From contig NZ_JACHNU010000004.1 of the NCBI RefSeq assembly GCF_014199525.1, positions 186,001 to 250,000 on the forward strand: 64,000 nucleotides of DNA, in the 5' to 3' direction. The stretch comes from Conexibacter arvalis. Its GTDB lineage: Bacteria; Actinomycetota; Thermoleophilia; Solirubrobacterales; Solirubrobacteraceae. The position numbers and the translations under genes were made by a program. The notes beneath the pieces are model-generated. The model saw only the letters and a list, made by a program, of their open reading frames with translations, was not told the DNA's origin and made no database searches. Shown here piece after piece: positions 25,826 through 33,913 of the stretch (positions are counted from its first letter, which is position 1; the number at the start of each line of letters is the position of its first letter).

Positions 25826-27231
25826 GCGGGGCGGCTGCCGTCGGCGGCGGGACGGTCGCCGTCGGCGGTCGGACGGTCGCCGTCGGCGGCGGGACCGGCG
25901 CCGTCGGAGCCGACCGCGTAGCGCTGGAAGCGAGCGGCGACCGTCGCCGGCACTCTCGCCGTGACGCGGACGCCCTCGGGCGTGTCCTCGCGCACGAGGT
26001 CGCCGGCGATCTCGTGCAGCTCGGCCAGTCTGCCGCCCTCTCTGTAGGGCAGCAGCAGCTCGACGTCGCGCAGGCGGCGGGCGAACTCCTCCTCGATCCG
26101 GTCGCCGAGCTCGTCGAGCCCCTCGCCGGTCAGCGCCGAGACGAGCAGGCCGTCGGGGTGGCGCAGGCCGACGTCGATCCGCTGCTCGGCGTCGAGCGCG
26201 TCGGCCTTGTTGAGGATCAGCATCCGCGGCTGGTCGCCGGCGCCGATCTCCCCCAGCACCGAGTCGACGGCGCTCATCATCTCGTTGAGGTCCTCCTCGG
26301 GCGCGGAGGCGTCGACGACGTGCAGCAGCAGGTCGGCCATGCGCGTCTCCTCCAGCGTCGCGCCGAAGGCGTCGACGAGCTGGTGGGGCAGCTTGCGGAT
26401 GAAGCCGACCGTGTCGGTCAGCAGGTAGTCGCGCCCGCCGAGCCGGTAGGAGCGGGTCGTCGGGTCGAGCGTGTGGAAGAGCCGGTTGCGGACGCCGACC
26501 TCGGCGCCGGTCAGCCGGTTCAGCAGCGTCGACTTGCCGGCGTTCGTGTAGCCGACCAGCGCGACCGTCGGCAGCTGCGCCCGCGCGCGCTCGGCGCGCA
26601 TCGTCTCGCGCGACCCTCTCACGCGCTCCAGCCGGCGGCGCAGCGCGGTGATGCGGTCGCGCGCGAGACGGCGGTCGGTCTCGATCTGCGACTCGCCCGG
26701 GCCGCGGGTGCCGATGCCGGGGCCGCCGCCGGGCGCGCCGGCGCCGGCGCCGAGCCGCTCGAGATGGGTCCACAGCCCGCGCATGCGCGCGAGGTTGTAC
26801 TGCAGCTGCGCCAGCTCGACCTGCAGCTTGCCCTCGGCCGTATGGGCGTGGCCGGCGAAGATGTCGAGGATGACCGTCGTGCGGTCGACGACCGGCACGT
26901 CGAGCAGTCTCTCCAGGTTGCGCTCCTGGCGCGGGCTCAGCTCGTCGTCGCAGGCGACCACGTTCGCGTCAGAGCGCTTCAGCTGCTCTCTCAGCTCCTC
27001 GATCTTGCCGGGGCCAAGGTAGGTGTTCGGGTGCGGTCTCTCGCGATGCTGGACCAGCTGCCCGACGACCGCCACCCCGGCGGTCCGCAGCAGCTCCCGC
27101 AGCTCGGAGAGGTCGTCTCCCGCCTCCAGCGCGCCGATCATCAGCGCGCGCTGCTTGGCGCGCCCGGCGGCGGCGCTCTCTCGGCCTCTCGTCTCGGCCA
27201 CTCGGCCGTTGCGGCTGCGGGTCGTCGTCAC
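25822..27231 (-). CDS. hflX: GTPase HflX
   Basis: 469-residue ribosome-associated GTPase that splits stalled 70S ribosomes. The N-terminal HflX domain contains [14 protein letters not shown] and a helical region with the Gly-rich linker [20 protein letters not shown]. The G domain has G1 [10 protein letters not shown]3 DTVGF and G4 NKAD. The C-terminus carries a 21-bp repeat (about three units) encoding A/P-A-D-G-D-R-P, a low-complexity tail not part of the fold. Located 110 bp downstream of dapL. Confidence 0.95.
   Translation of the reverse strand: MTTTRSRNGRVAETRGRESAAAGRAKQRALMIGALEAGDDLSELRELLRTAGVAVVGQLVQHRERPHPNTYLGPGKIEELREQLKRSDANVVACDDELSPRQERNLERLLDVPVVDRTTVILDIFAGHAHTAEGKLQVELAQLQYNLARMRGLWTHLERLGAGAGAPGGGPGIGTRGPGESQIETDRRLARDRITALRRRLERVRGSRETMRAERARAQLPTVALVGYTNAGKSTLLNRLTGAEVGVRNRLFHTLDPTTRSYRLGGRDYLLTDTVGFIRKLPHQLVDAFGATLEETRMADLLLHVVDASAPEEDLNEMMSAVDSVLGEIGAGDQPRMLILNKADALDAEQRIDVGLRHPDGLLVSALTGEGLDELGDRIEEEFARRLRDVELLLPYREGGRLAELHEIAGDLVREDTPEGVRVTARVPATVAARFQRYAVGSDGAGPAADGDRPTADGDRPAADGSRPA
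25837..25899. repeat. Three 21-bp tandem repeats in the hflX 3' end
   Basis: Units start at 25837, 25858 and 25879 with the core GCCGTCGGCGG. They keep the reading frame and encode seven-residue repeats (ADGDRP plus A or T), a likely recent slippage expansion. Confidence 0.75.
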
Positions 27232-27340
27232 CCCCTCCAGTCTAGTGGCGCGGCCAGCGGCGGCGGCCGTCCCCGACGGTGGCCGCGCTGCGCCGCGCGG
27301 GCGCCGCGCCCGGGCGGCCGGGCGCGGCGCGACAGGAGCG

Positions 27341-28504
27341 TCAGCCGAGCTGCTTGATCCGCTCGACGGCCTCGACGAGGCGGTCGTCGGGGGTGGTGAG
27401 CGAGATGCGGAAGAAGCCCTCGCCGCTGGTGCCGTAGGCGCCGCCGGGCGAGATCACGACGGCGGCCTGCTCCAGCACGTGCTCGCAGTAGGCGGCCGAG
27501 CTGTCGTAGCCGGCCGGCACGGGCGCCCAGACGTAGATCGTGCCCTTCGGCGCGGTCACGTCGACGCCGGCCTGCTTCAGCGCGTCGACGACGAGGTCGC
27601 GGCGACGCGCGTAGACCTCGTTCATCTTCGCGACCTCGGCGTCGACCTCCGGCGAGAGCGCCTCGACCGCCGCCAGCTGGACCGCCTCGAAGAGGCCCGA
27701 GTCGACGTTGCTCTTCAGCTTCCAGTAGGCGCCGATCGCCTCCGCGTTGCCGACGATCGCGGCCGCGCGCCAGCCGGTCATGTTGTAGCCCTTGGAGAGC
27801 GAGAAGACCTCGACGCCGACCTCCTTGGCGCCGGGCGTCGCGAGGAACGACGGGGCGACGTAGCCGTCGTAGGTCGTCTCGCTGTACGCGTTGTCGTGCA
27901 CGACGAGGATGTCGTGCTGCTTCGCGAACGCGACCACCTTCTCGAAGAAGCCGTCCGGCACGATCGCGCCGGTCGGGTTGTTCGGGTAGTTGATGAACAG
28001 CAGCTTCGCGCGCTCGGCGTCGGCGTCGGAGATCGCGTCGAGGTCGGGGGCGAAGCCGAGCTCGGGCTTCAGCGGCATCAGCACCGCTCTGGCGCCGGCG
28101 AGCAGCGGGCCGCCGGTGTAGACCGGGTAGCCGGGGTCGGAGGCGAGCGCGACGTCCTCGGGATCGAGGAAGCAGAGCGACAGGTTGAAGATGCACTCCT
28201 TCGCGCCGATCGCCGGCATGATCTCCGTCGCCGGGTCGAGCGTCACGCCGAAGCGGCGGTCGTAGAAGGCGGCGACGGCGTCGCGGAGCTCCTGGCGGCC
28301 GCGGTTGGACGGGTACTGGTGGGTGCCCGGGTCGGCGACGGCCTGCTGCATCGCCTTCACGATCGGCTCATAGGTCGGCGTGTCGGGATCGCCGATGCCG
28401 AGCGAGATGACGTCGATGCCCGCCGCCTTCTTGTCGGCGATCTTCTTCTCCAGCTGGGCGAAGAGGTACGGCGGGATCAGGTCGAGTCGCTTACTCGGTC
28501 TCAT
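27341..28504 (-). CDS. dapL: LL-diaminopimelate aminotransferase
   Basis: 387-residue PLP enzyme that converts tetrahydrodipicolinate straight to LL-diaminopimelate, bypassing DapC/D/E. It matches the DapL2 pattern: PPYLFAQLEKKI at the N-terminus, ISLGIGDPDTPT, HQYPSNRGRQELR, INYPNNPTGA, HDNAYSETTYDGY and the PLP lysine in SLSKGYNMTGWR (about 238). It overlaps the dapF stop by 14 bp, which supports the lysine/peptidoglycan role. Confidence 0.9.
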   Translation of the reverse strand: MRPSKRLDLIPPYLFAQLEKKIADKKAAGIDVISLGIGDPDTPTYEPIVKAMQQAVADPGTHQYPSNRGRQELRDAVAAFYDRRFGVTLDPATEIMPAIGAKECIFNLSLCFLDPEDVALASDPGYPVYTGGPLLAGARAVLMPLKPELGFAPDLDAISDADAERAKLLFINYPNNPTGAIVPDGFFEKVVAFAKQHDILVVHDNAYSETTYDGYVAPSFLATPGAKEVGVEVFSLSKGYNMTGWRAAAIVGNAEAIGAYWKLKSNVDSGLFEAVQLAAVEALSPEVDAEVAKMNEVYARRRDLVVDALKQAGVDVTAPKGTIYVWAPVPAGYDSSAAYCEHVLEQAAVVISPGGAYGTSGEGFFRISLTTPDDRLVEAVERIKQLG

Positions 28505-29357
28505 GCAGCTCCTTCAGGAAGTTCTCCGACAGCTCGCCCCTGAAGACAGGGACGGCCCAGCCGGTCAGGTTCACGTGCAGGTCCTCGGCGACCTCGACCT
28601 CGAGCTCGCCGCCGTCGAGCACGACCGTGACGGTCGAGACGTCCTCCCCCGCCCCGCCGCCGCGCATCACGTGCGCGACCGCGGCGCCGGTCGCGCCGGT
28701 GCCCGAGGAGAGCGTCTCGCCGACGCCGCGCTCGAAGATCCGGGCGCGGATGCGGCCCGGCTCCAGCGCGGCGTACCAGGAGACGTTCGTGCGGTTGGGG
28801 AACAGCTCGTGGTGCTCGATCGCGCCGCCGATCGCCGGCAGGTCGAGCGCCTCCAGCTCGGCTACCGACTCGACCCGGATCGAGCACTGCGGGTTGCCGA
28901 TCGAGACGTGCTGGAAGCGCCAGGTCGCGCCGTCGGCGGTCAGCTCGGCGAGGCCGTCCGCGGGGCCGGACGGGAAGTCCTTCGACGTCAGCCTCGCACG
29001 GCCCATGTCGACCTTGCAGGTCGTCGGCCCGGTGATCTGCGGGCGGATCTCGCCGGCCGCGGTCATGATCGAGAACTCGTCGGCGTCGGTCCAGCCGCGC
29101 TGGCGCAGGTACATGATCGCCTCGCGCGCGCCGTTGCCCGACAGCTCGGCCTCCGAGCCGTCGGGGTTGAAGATCTTCAGGTCGGCGACGAAGCCCGGCT
29201 GCTCGCTCTCGCTCAGCAGCAGGATGCCGTCGGCGAAGACGCCGAAATGGCCGGCGCAGAAGGCGCGGATGCGGGCCGGCGTCAGCTCGAACGGGAGGTC
29301 TCTCGCCTCGACGATCGCGTAGTCGTTGCCGAGCGCCTGCCACTTCTCGAACTTCAC
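28491..29357 (-). CDS. dapF: DapF-family protein (diaminopimelate epimerase) with both catalytic cysteines replaced by serine
   Basis: 288 residues with the full DapF fold pattern: ALGNDYAIVEA, GVFADGILLL, NPDGSEAELSGNGARE (about 64-79), IGNPQCSI and ERGVGETLSSGTGATGAA (about 209-226). In characterised enzymes the acid/base pair is Cys73 (QCGNGARC) and Cys217 (ACGSGA). Here both positions are Ser (S73 and S218, both encoded TCG), and the nearby conserved His (GNPHC) is Gln. The GTG at 29357 has GGAGG 4 nt upstream. An ATG at 29414 would overlap miaA. Gene order miaA-dapF-dapL suits a DAP role, but the active site argues for altered or lost epimerase activity. Confidence 0.85.
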   Translation of the reverse strand: MKFEKWQALGNDYAIVEARDLPFELTPARIRAFCAGHFGVFADGILLLSESEQPGFVADLKIFNPDGSEAELSGNGAREAIMYLRQRGWTDADEFSIMTAAGEIRPQITGPTTCKVDMGRARLTSKDFPSGPADGLAELTADGATWRFQHVSIGNPQCSIRVESVAELEALDLPAIGGAIEHHELFPNRTNVSWYAALEPGRIRARIFERGVGETLSSGTGATGAAVAHVMRGGGAGEDVSTVTVVLDGGELEVEVAEDLHVNLTGWAVPVFRGELSENFLKELHETE

Positions 29358-29397
29358 GCTGCCTCCGGGGTCATGGGTCGGGATCGCGGGGACGGGG

Positions 29398-30333
29398 TCA
29401 TCGGCGGCGGACATTATCGGCTGCCGCCGCGATCTCGGCCGCGACCTCCGCCGCGTCGCGCCCGGTGACGTCGATCGTCTCGACGCCGGCCAGCTTGCGC
29501 ATCCACGTCAGCTGCCGCTTGGCGTAGTTGCGCGTGCGCCGCTGCATCGCCGCGACGTCGCCGGCGAGCAGGTCGGCGAAGCCGAGCGCCTTGCGCGCGG
29601 TGTCCGAGGCGCCGGCGGCGTTGGCGGCGAGCACCTCCTCGCGCGCGCCCGCGGCGACCATCGCCTCGACGCGCTCGTCGATCCGCGCGTACAGCGCCTC
29701 GCGCTCCATCGTCAGGCCGGCGAGCACGGTCGGGTGGCGCATCTCGTCGGTCCACAGCTGCGAGGGGGCCTCCTCGACCGGCGGCTCCAGCTCGCCGGCG
29801 TCGAGCAGCTCGTGGGCGCGCACGATCCGCTGGCGGTCGTTGGGGTCCATCGTCGCCGCCCACGGCGCGCGGCGTCTCAGCTCGGCGTGGAGCGCGGGTG
29901 CGCCGATCCGCTCCAGCTCGGCCGTCCAGCGCTCGCGCGCGCCCTCGGGCGGCGGCGGCTTCAGCCGCAGCTCGGTCAGCGCAGCGCGCAGGTAGAGGCC
30001 GGTCCCGCCGACGACGATCGGCGTGCGGCCGGCGGCGAGCGCGTCGTCGATCTCGGCGTGGGCGAGCTGGGCGTACTGGCCGGCGCTGAAGGTCTCCTCG
30101 ACCGGCAGGAAGGAGATCAGCCGGTGCTCGAGCGCGGCCTGCTCGGCGGCGTCGGCGGCGCCGGTCAGCACCTCCAGGCCGCGGTAGACCTGGAGCGCGT
30201 CGGCCGAGACCGCGACCGGATCCTCGCCGGCGGCCCGCAGGCGCTCGGCGAGCGCGAGCGCGACCGCGGTCTTGCCGATCCCGGTCGGCCCGAAGATGGC
30301 GATCACGACAGCTCTTGCCACGGGCGGCAGCAT
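29398..30333 (-). CDS. miaA: tRNA dimethylallyltransferase
   Basis: About 311 residues. It transfers a dimethylallyl group to A37 of tRNAs reading UNN codons. The P-loop is in IFGPTGIGKTAVALALA. Family segments are VSADALQVYRGLEVLTG, FLPVEETFSAGQYAQLA, VVGGTGLYLRAAL and RNYAKRQLTWMRK. The start is uncertain between ATG 30333 and GTG 30321. The same frame stays open for another 2 kb upstream but that is antisense to FIST and YbaK genes. First gene of the miaA-dapF-dapL block. Confidence 0.92.
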   Translation of the reverse strand: MLPPVARAVVIAIFGPTGIGKTAVALALAERLRAAGEDPVAVSADALQVYRGLEVLTGAADAAEQAALEHRLISFLPVEETFSAGQYAQLAHAEIDDALAAGRTPIVVGGTGLYLRAALTELRLKPPPPEGARERWTAELERIGAPALHAELRRRAPWAATMDPNDRQRIVRAHELLDAGELEPPVEEAPSQLWTDEMRHPTVLAGLTMEREALYARIDERVEAMVAAGAREEVLAANAAGASDTARKALGFADLLAGDVAAMQRRTRNYAKRQLTWMRKLAGVETIDVTGRDAAEVAAEIAAAADNVRRR

Positions 30334-30382
30334 CGCAGGGCGAGGTGTCGAGCGGCCTCGCGGCCGGCAGTAGAGTGGAGCG

Positions 30383-31543
30383 ATGAGCGCGGTCCGCATC
30401 GGCACAGGGGTCTCGACGCACGGCGACGCGCGCGTCGGAGCGATCGAGGCCGGCCATGCCGCCAGCCAGGCGCTCGGCGGCGAGAAGGCCGACATCGCCG
30501 TCGTCTTCGCCGCCGGCGCCCACCTCGCCGCGCCGGAGGCGACGCTGGAGGGCGTCCACGAGGCGCTGCGGCCGCCGGCGCTCGTCGGCTGCGGCGCCGG
30601 CGGGGTGCTCGGCGGCGGCGCCGAGCACGAGGCCGGGACGGCGGTGGCGGTGTGGGCGGCGGCGCTCGGCGACGGCGTCGCGACGACCTTCCACGCGACC
30701 GCGCGCCAGCTCGACGAGTCGATCGCCGTCACCGGGATGGAGAGCCTGACCGGCGCGCGCGGCGCGATCCTGCTGCCCGACCCGTACACCTTCCCGACCG
30801 ACGCGCTGCTGCAGGACCTCGCGACGCGGGCGCCGGGCGTGCCGGTCGTCGGCGGGCTGGCGAGCGCCCGCACCAAGGAGGGCTCGACGGCCCTCTTCCA
30901 CGGCGACCGCGTCTGCGACGGCGGCGCGGTCGGCGTCCGCTTCGACGGGATCGACCTGCTGCCGTGCGTCTCGCAGGGCGCGACGCCGGTCGGGCCGGAG
31001 ATGACGATCACCGCCGCGGAGGGCAACGTGATCGCCGAGCTGGCCGGCCGTCCCGCGCTCGACCACATACGCGAGACGATCGAGCAGCTCGACGCGCGCG
31101 AGCGGACGCTCGTCGCCGGCGGCCTGCTCGTCGGGCTCGTCGTCGAAGGCGGGCAGCCGGAGTACGGCCACGGCGACTTCCTCGTGCGCGGCCTGCTCGG
31201 CGCCGACCCGGTCGCGGGGACGATCGCGATCGCCGCGCCGGTCCGGCCCGGCCAGGTGCTGCGCCTGCACGCGCGCGACGCCGCCTCCGCCGACAGGGAC
31301 CTGCACGACCAGCTGCGCCTGCGCGTCGAGGCGCTCGGCGGCAGCGCGGCCGGGGCGCTCGCCTTCGCGTGCCATTCACGCGGCCGCGAGATGTTCGGCA
31401 TCGCCGACCACGACGCCGGCCTGCTCGCCTCCGAGCTCGGCGGGGCGCCGTCGGCCGGCTTCTTCGCCGCCGGCGAGATCGGCCCGGTCGGCGGCCAGAG
31501 CTTAATGCACTCCTTCACCGCGACGATCGCGCTGTTCGCGTGA
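30383..31543 (+). CDS. FIST N and C domain signal protein
   Basis: 386 residues of the FIST family, predicted small-ligand (possibly amino acid) sensor. The N domain includes EKADIAVVFAAGAHLA and LVGCGAGGVLGGG. The C domain includes GALAFACHSRGREMFG with the conserved Cys and PSAGFFAAGEIGPVGGQSLMH. There is no fused kinase or receiver, so it is a stand-alone sensor or enzyme. TAGAGT (30371-30376) ends 6 nt before the ATG: leaderless promoter. Divergent from miaA. Confidence 0.9.
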   Translation: MSAVRIGTGVSTHGDARVGAIEAGHAASQALGGEKADIAVVFAAGAHLAAPEATLEGVHEALRPPALVGCGAGGVLGGGAEHEAGTAVAVWAAALGDGVATTFHATARQLDESIAVTGMESLTGARGAILLPDPYTFPTDALLQDLATRAPGVPVVGGLASARTKEGSTALFHGDRVCDGGAVGVRFDGIDLLPCVSQGATPVGPEMTITAAEGNVIAELAGRPALDHIRETIEQLDARERTLVAGGLLVGLVVEGGQPEYGHGDFLVRGLLGADPVAGTIAIAAPVRPGQVLRLHARDAASADRDLHDQLRLRVEALGGSAAGALAFACHSRGREMFGIADHDAGLLASELGGAPSAGFFAAGEIGPVGGQSLMHSFTATIALFA

Positions 31544-31686
31544 GCGCGGGCGCCGCGGGCCGCCGCGCGTGGGGCGCAGCGGCGGTGCCTGACGCGCACG
31601 CGAGAGATCCCGCGGACCGCGATGCGCTGACCGCCGGTGGATCGACGCGCCGCGGGCGCGGGTATCCGGATCGCGAGGTGAGCGCG

Positions 31687-32226
31687 ATGGAGAACCCGGA
31701 TCCGAGCGCGACGAGCGGCTTCGAGAGCGTCGTCCACCACCTGGACGCGCACGGCGTCGCGTACGAGGTGGTCGAGCACGACGTGACCTCGACCGCGGTC
31801 GGCGACGCGGCGGCCAGCAACGTCGACCCGGCCGCCGCCGGCAAGACGCTCGTGCTGCACGACCATCGCGGCTACTCGCTCGCGGTCGTGCCGGCCGACC
31901 AGCACCTCGACATCGCCCACGTGCGCGAGCTGACCGGGGCCAGCAGCCATCTGCGGCTGGCCAGCGAGGAGGAGATGGCGCGCGACCTGCCGCTCTACGA
32001 GGTCGGGGCGGTCCCGCCGATCGGTCCGCGGCTGCCGGCGATCGACGTCGTCGACGTGCGCCTCGTCGGGGTCGACCGCGCTCTCTTCGCCGCCGGCGAC
32101 CACCGCCACTCGCTGCTCGTCTCCGTCAGCGACCTGCTGCGCCTCGCCGAGCCGCGCGTCGCCGACGTCTGCGAGGTCCGCGACGAGCGCGACCCCGAGG
32201 ACCGCGAGGGCTTCTTCCCCGGGTAG
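31687..32226 (+). CDS. YbaK/EbsC-type aminoacyl-tRNA deacylase
   Basis: 179 residues of the Cys-tRNA(Pro)/Pro-tRNA editing domain family, which hydrolyse mischarged tRNAs. Signatures are YEVVEHDVTSTAVGDAA (about 28-44), GKTLVLHDHRGYSLAVVPADQ (lysine contact), and the late GAVPPIGPRLP motif. GAGGTG lies 7 nt before the ATG. An upstream GTG (31678) is less well placed. The gene is 143 bp downstream of the FIST gene on the same strand. Confidence 0.88.
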   Translation: MENPDPSATSGFESVVHHLDAHGVAYEVVEHDVTSTAVGDAAASNVDPAAAGKTLVLHDHRGYSLAVVPADQHLDIAHVRELTGASSHLRLASEEEMARDLPLYEVGAVPPIGPRLPAIDVVDVRLVGVDRALFAAGDHRHSLLVSVSDLLRLAEPRVADVCEVRDERDPEDREGFFPG

Positions 32227-32312
32227 CGTCGTCGAGCGGGCACGCGGTCCGCGGGGACGGGCGCGGTGGAGCCGGGACGCTGCGGGTCGGTGGAGCGGGG
32301 GTTCCCGCCCGC

Positions 32313-32687
32313 TCACCACACGACCGGCAGGCCGTAGGACGCGAGCGCCCCGTCACGGCTGACGAGCGTCGCGCCCTCGACGGTCGCCTGCGCGACCAGC
32401 ATGCGGTCGAACGGATCGCGATGGTGCCATGGCAGCTGCTCGACGACCGTCGCGTGGGCCGCGGAGACCGGCAGCTCGCGGACACCGCCGCGGACCAGCG
32501 TCGCGGCGAAGTCGCTCGGCGCGCGCAGCTTCCCGAGCGACCGCTTGATCGCCACCTCCCAGACGACCGCCGCGCTCAGCAGCACGTCGTTGCCGGGATC
32601 CTCCAGCGCCGCGGCGGCCGCGTCGCCGAAACGAGGGTCGTCGGCGAGCCACCACAGCGCGGCGTGCGTGTCGAGCAGCAGCTTCAC
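32313..32687 (-). CDS. VapC-like PIN-domain toxin
   Basis: 124-residue PIN ribonuclease. The acidic residues are in KLLLDTHAALWW (Asp6), VVWEVAIKRSLGKL (Glu about 43) and HHRDPFDRMLVAQA (Asp about 91-94). Such toxins cut tRNA or rRNA when released from their antitoxin. The GTG start overlaps the antitoxin stop (GTGA), the usual coupled arrangement. The pair lies within a cluster of toxin-antitoxin-type genes (32313-33828). Confidence 0.9.
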   Translation of the reverse strand: MKLLLDTHAALWWLADDPRFGDAAAAALEDPGNDVLLSAAVVWEVAIKRSLGKLRAPSDFAATLVRGGVRELPVSAAHATVVEQLPWHHRDPFDRMLVAQATVEGATLVSRDGALASYGLPVVW

Positions 32688-32917
32688 GCGCCGAACGCGT
32701 CGGCGATGTCGGCGGGCAGCTCGTCGAAGTCGGGCGCCAGCTCGACCTGATCGCGCCAAGCGCCGCGGACCTCCGCCATCGCGTTGCGCCGCTGCACCGG
32801 GACGAGCCGGACGACCGGCGTCCCGTGGCGCGCGATCACGATCTCCTCGCCGGCCTCGGCGCGCTCGACCAGCTTCGAGAGCGTCGTCTTCGCCTCATGC
32901 ATCCCGACCTGGATCAC
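32684..32917 (-). CDS. Phd/YefM-family antitoxin
   Basis: 77 residues. The Phd fold is plain: VGMHEAKTTLSKLVERAEAGE then IVIARHGTPVVRLVP. The acidic C-terminus (LAPDFDELPADIADAFGA) should wrap the VapC-like toxin. GTG start. An AT-rich partial palindrome (32925-32940) just upstream is a likely autoregulatory operator. It lies 18 bp downstream of a 158-codon gene of unknown function that may share its transcript. Confidence 0.9.
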   Translation of the reverse strand: MIQVGMHEAKTTLSKLVERAEAGEEIVIARHGTPVVRLVPVQRRNAMAEVRGAWRDQVELAPDFDELPADIADAFGA

Positions 32918-32924
32918 GAGACCA

Positions 32925-32940
32925 GCTTAGCTAGGTTAGC
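32925..32940 (-). promoter_or_regulatory. Candidate operator/promoter of the Phd-VapC pair
   Basis: On the minus strand GCTAACCTAGCTAAGC is a partial palindrome centred on CTAG (12 of 16 positions symmetric). It also contains GCTAA twice, in an otherwise extremely GC-rich context. It overlaps the stop codon of the upstream gene and ends 8 nt before the GTG. Confidence 0.45.
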
Positions 32941-33412
32941 CAACGTCCCACAGCGCGGCGGTGGCGCGCTCGGCGCCGGGGTCGCGGATCCGCTGGAAGT
33001 TGCGGCCGCCGCGGGCGAAGGTCGCGGCGACCGCGGCCGGCACGTCGTGCTCGCCGAACGGCCGCTCGAGCCAGCGCGCCGGGCGCACATGCGGGATCCC
33101 GACCGCGCGGGCGGCGGCCGAGTCGTCGTAGCGCCATGGGCCGGCGAGGCGGCCGAGCCGGTAGGAGCCGTCGCCGACGCGCGTCCAGAGGAAGGCGCCG
33201 TCGGGGACCGACGCGAAGCGGCGCAGCAGGCGGCCGGCCTTCTCGCCGTGGGCCGCGGCGGCGGCCGCGACCGCAGCGTCGAGCGTCGCGGGAACCTCCG
33301 CCAGCAGGTCGCCGATCCCGACGACCCCGCGCGCCAGCGCGTGCTCGGCGCCCGCGCCGTCCGGCAGGTCGCGGTCACGGGCTCGCATCGGCGCGCGGTG
33401 GATCGCGGTCAC
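32936..33412 (-). CDS. Conserved protein of unknown function, restriction-associated-like beta-barrel domain
   Basis: 158 residues (GTG 33412) or 150 (ATG 33388). The central segment FLWTRVGDGSYRLGRLAGPW, with IPHVRPARWL and a FARGGRNFQRI ending, resembles a small domain I associate with Mrr-like restriction proteins and with short stand-alone actinobacterial proteins. This is memory of a pattern, not a search result. No nuclease motif is present. It ends 18 bp before the Phd antitoxin gene on the same strand, suggesting a three-gene unit. Confidence 0.55.
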   Translation of the reverse strand: MTAIHRAPMRARDRDLPDGAGAEHALARGVVGIGDLLAEVPATLDAAVAAAAAAHGEKAGRLLRRFASVPDGAFLWTRVGDGSYRLGRLAGPWRYDDSAAARAVGIPHVRPARWLERPFGEHDVPAAVAATFARGGRNFQRIRDPGAERATAALWDVG

Positions 33413-33528
33413 GGCCGTGAGCCTTGCCGCCCGGCCCGCCGCTCACACTGCGGCGGCCCGGCGCCGCCCGCATCCGCAGCGCAGCGGTCGGGCGCGTAGA
33501 GCGGCGGCGCCGGCCGGCAGGCGCAGCC

Positions 33529-33613
33529 TCACAGCGCCAGGTGCAACCGCAGCGCGTCGTCGAGCGAGGCGAGCCGGGTCGAGATCGACCATGCGGATCT
33601 CGCCGCGCCGCAT
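33529..33613 (-). pseudogene. Collapsed MazF-type toxin remnant
   Basis: Directly after the antitoxin (TGATG overlap) an ATG opens with MRRGEIRMVDLDPAR, the N-terminus of MazF/PemK endoribonucleases. It soon shifts: in another frame the DNA continues as ASLDDALRLHLAL followed by TGA (33529-33531), the typical MazF C-terminus. The ~80 residues normally between them are missing and the ends are joined out of frame. The toxin has therefore lost its core by internal deletion. The in-frame continuation (to 33443) shows no family resemblance. Confidence 0.75.
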
Positions 33614-33828
33614 CAGAGGCCGTCGCCGGCGGCGGGATCCCAGACGGCCGTCTCGCCTTCGCTCTCCCATGCGGTGAAGGCCTCGCCGTACGCATCCTGC
33701 AGCTCGGCCGTTCGCAGCCCGCGTATCGCCGCCTGGACGACCGCCGAGCGGGACGCCATCCCGTGGGCACGCGCGTACTCGTCGAGGAAGCGCACGTCGT
33801 CGTCCGGAACACTCACACTCAGCTTCAC
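33613..33828 (-). CDS. Ribbon-helix-helix antitoxin (CopG/MazE-like)
   Basis: 71 residues. VKLSVSVPDDDVRFLDEYAR and SRSAVVQAAIRGLRTAEL form a ribbon-helix-helix DNA-binding domain, and the acidic tail (ESEGETAVWDPAAGDGL) is the usual toxin-binding arm. The GTG at 33828 follows TAGCAT by 7 nt: leaderless promoter. Its toxin partner immediately downstream is reduced to a remnant, so this antitoxin is orphaned. Confidence 0.82.
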   Translation of the reverse strand: MKLSVSVPDDDVRFLDEYARAHGMASRSAVVQAAIRGLRTAELQDAYGEAFTAWESEGETAVWDPAAGDGL

Positions 33829-33913
33829 ACGAGCGATGCTACCTGCCGGTAGGACCGGCGGTGTGGCGGCCATCCCGCACCCGTCGCCAGTCGTTTCTGA
33901 CAGGGTGTCGGCC

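Noticed and set aside
28491-29357. Frameshift or selenocysteine explanation for the missing DapF cysteines
   Set aside because: The flanking motifs are in frame and both codons are TCG, not TGA.
30334-32319. Minus-strand extension of miaA by about 660 codons
   Set aside because: It is the antisense shadow of the FIST and YbaK-like genes. The ATP-binding N-terminus of MiaA begins at about 30333.
33443-33613. Intact MazF toxin
   Set aside because: Only the first ~15 residues fit. The frame then departs from the family and the true C-terminus lies out of frame 85 bp from the start.
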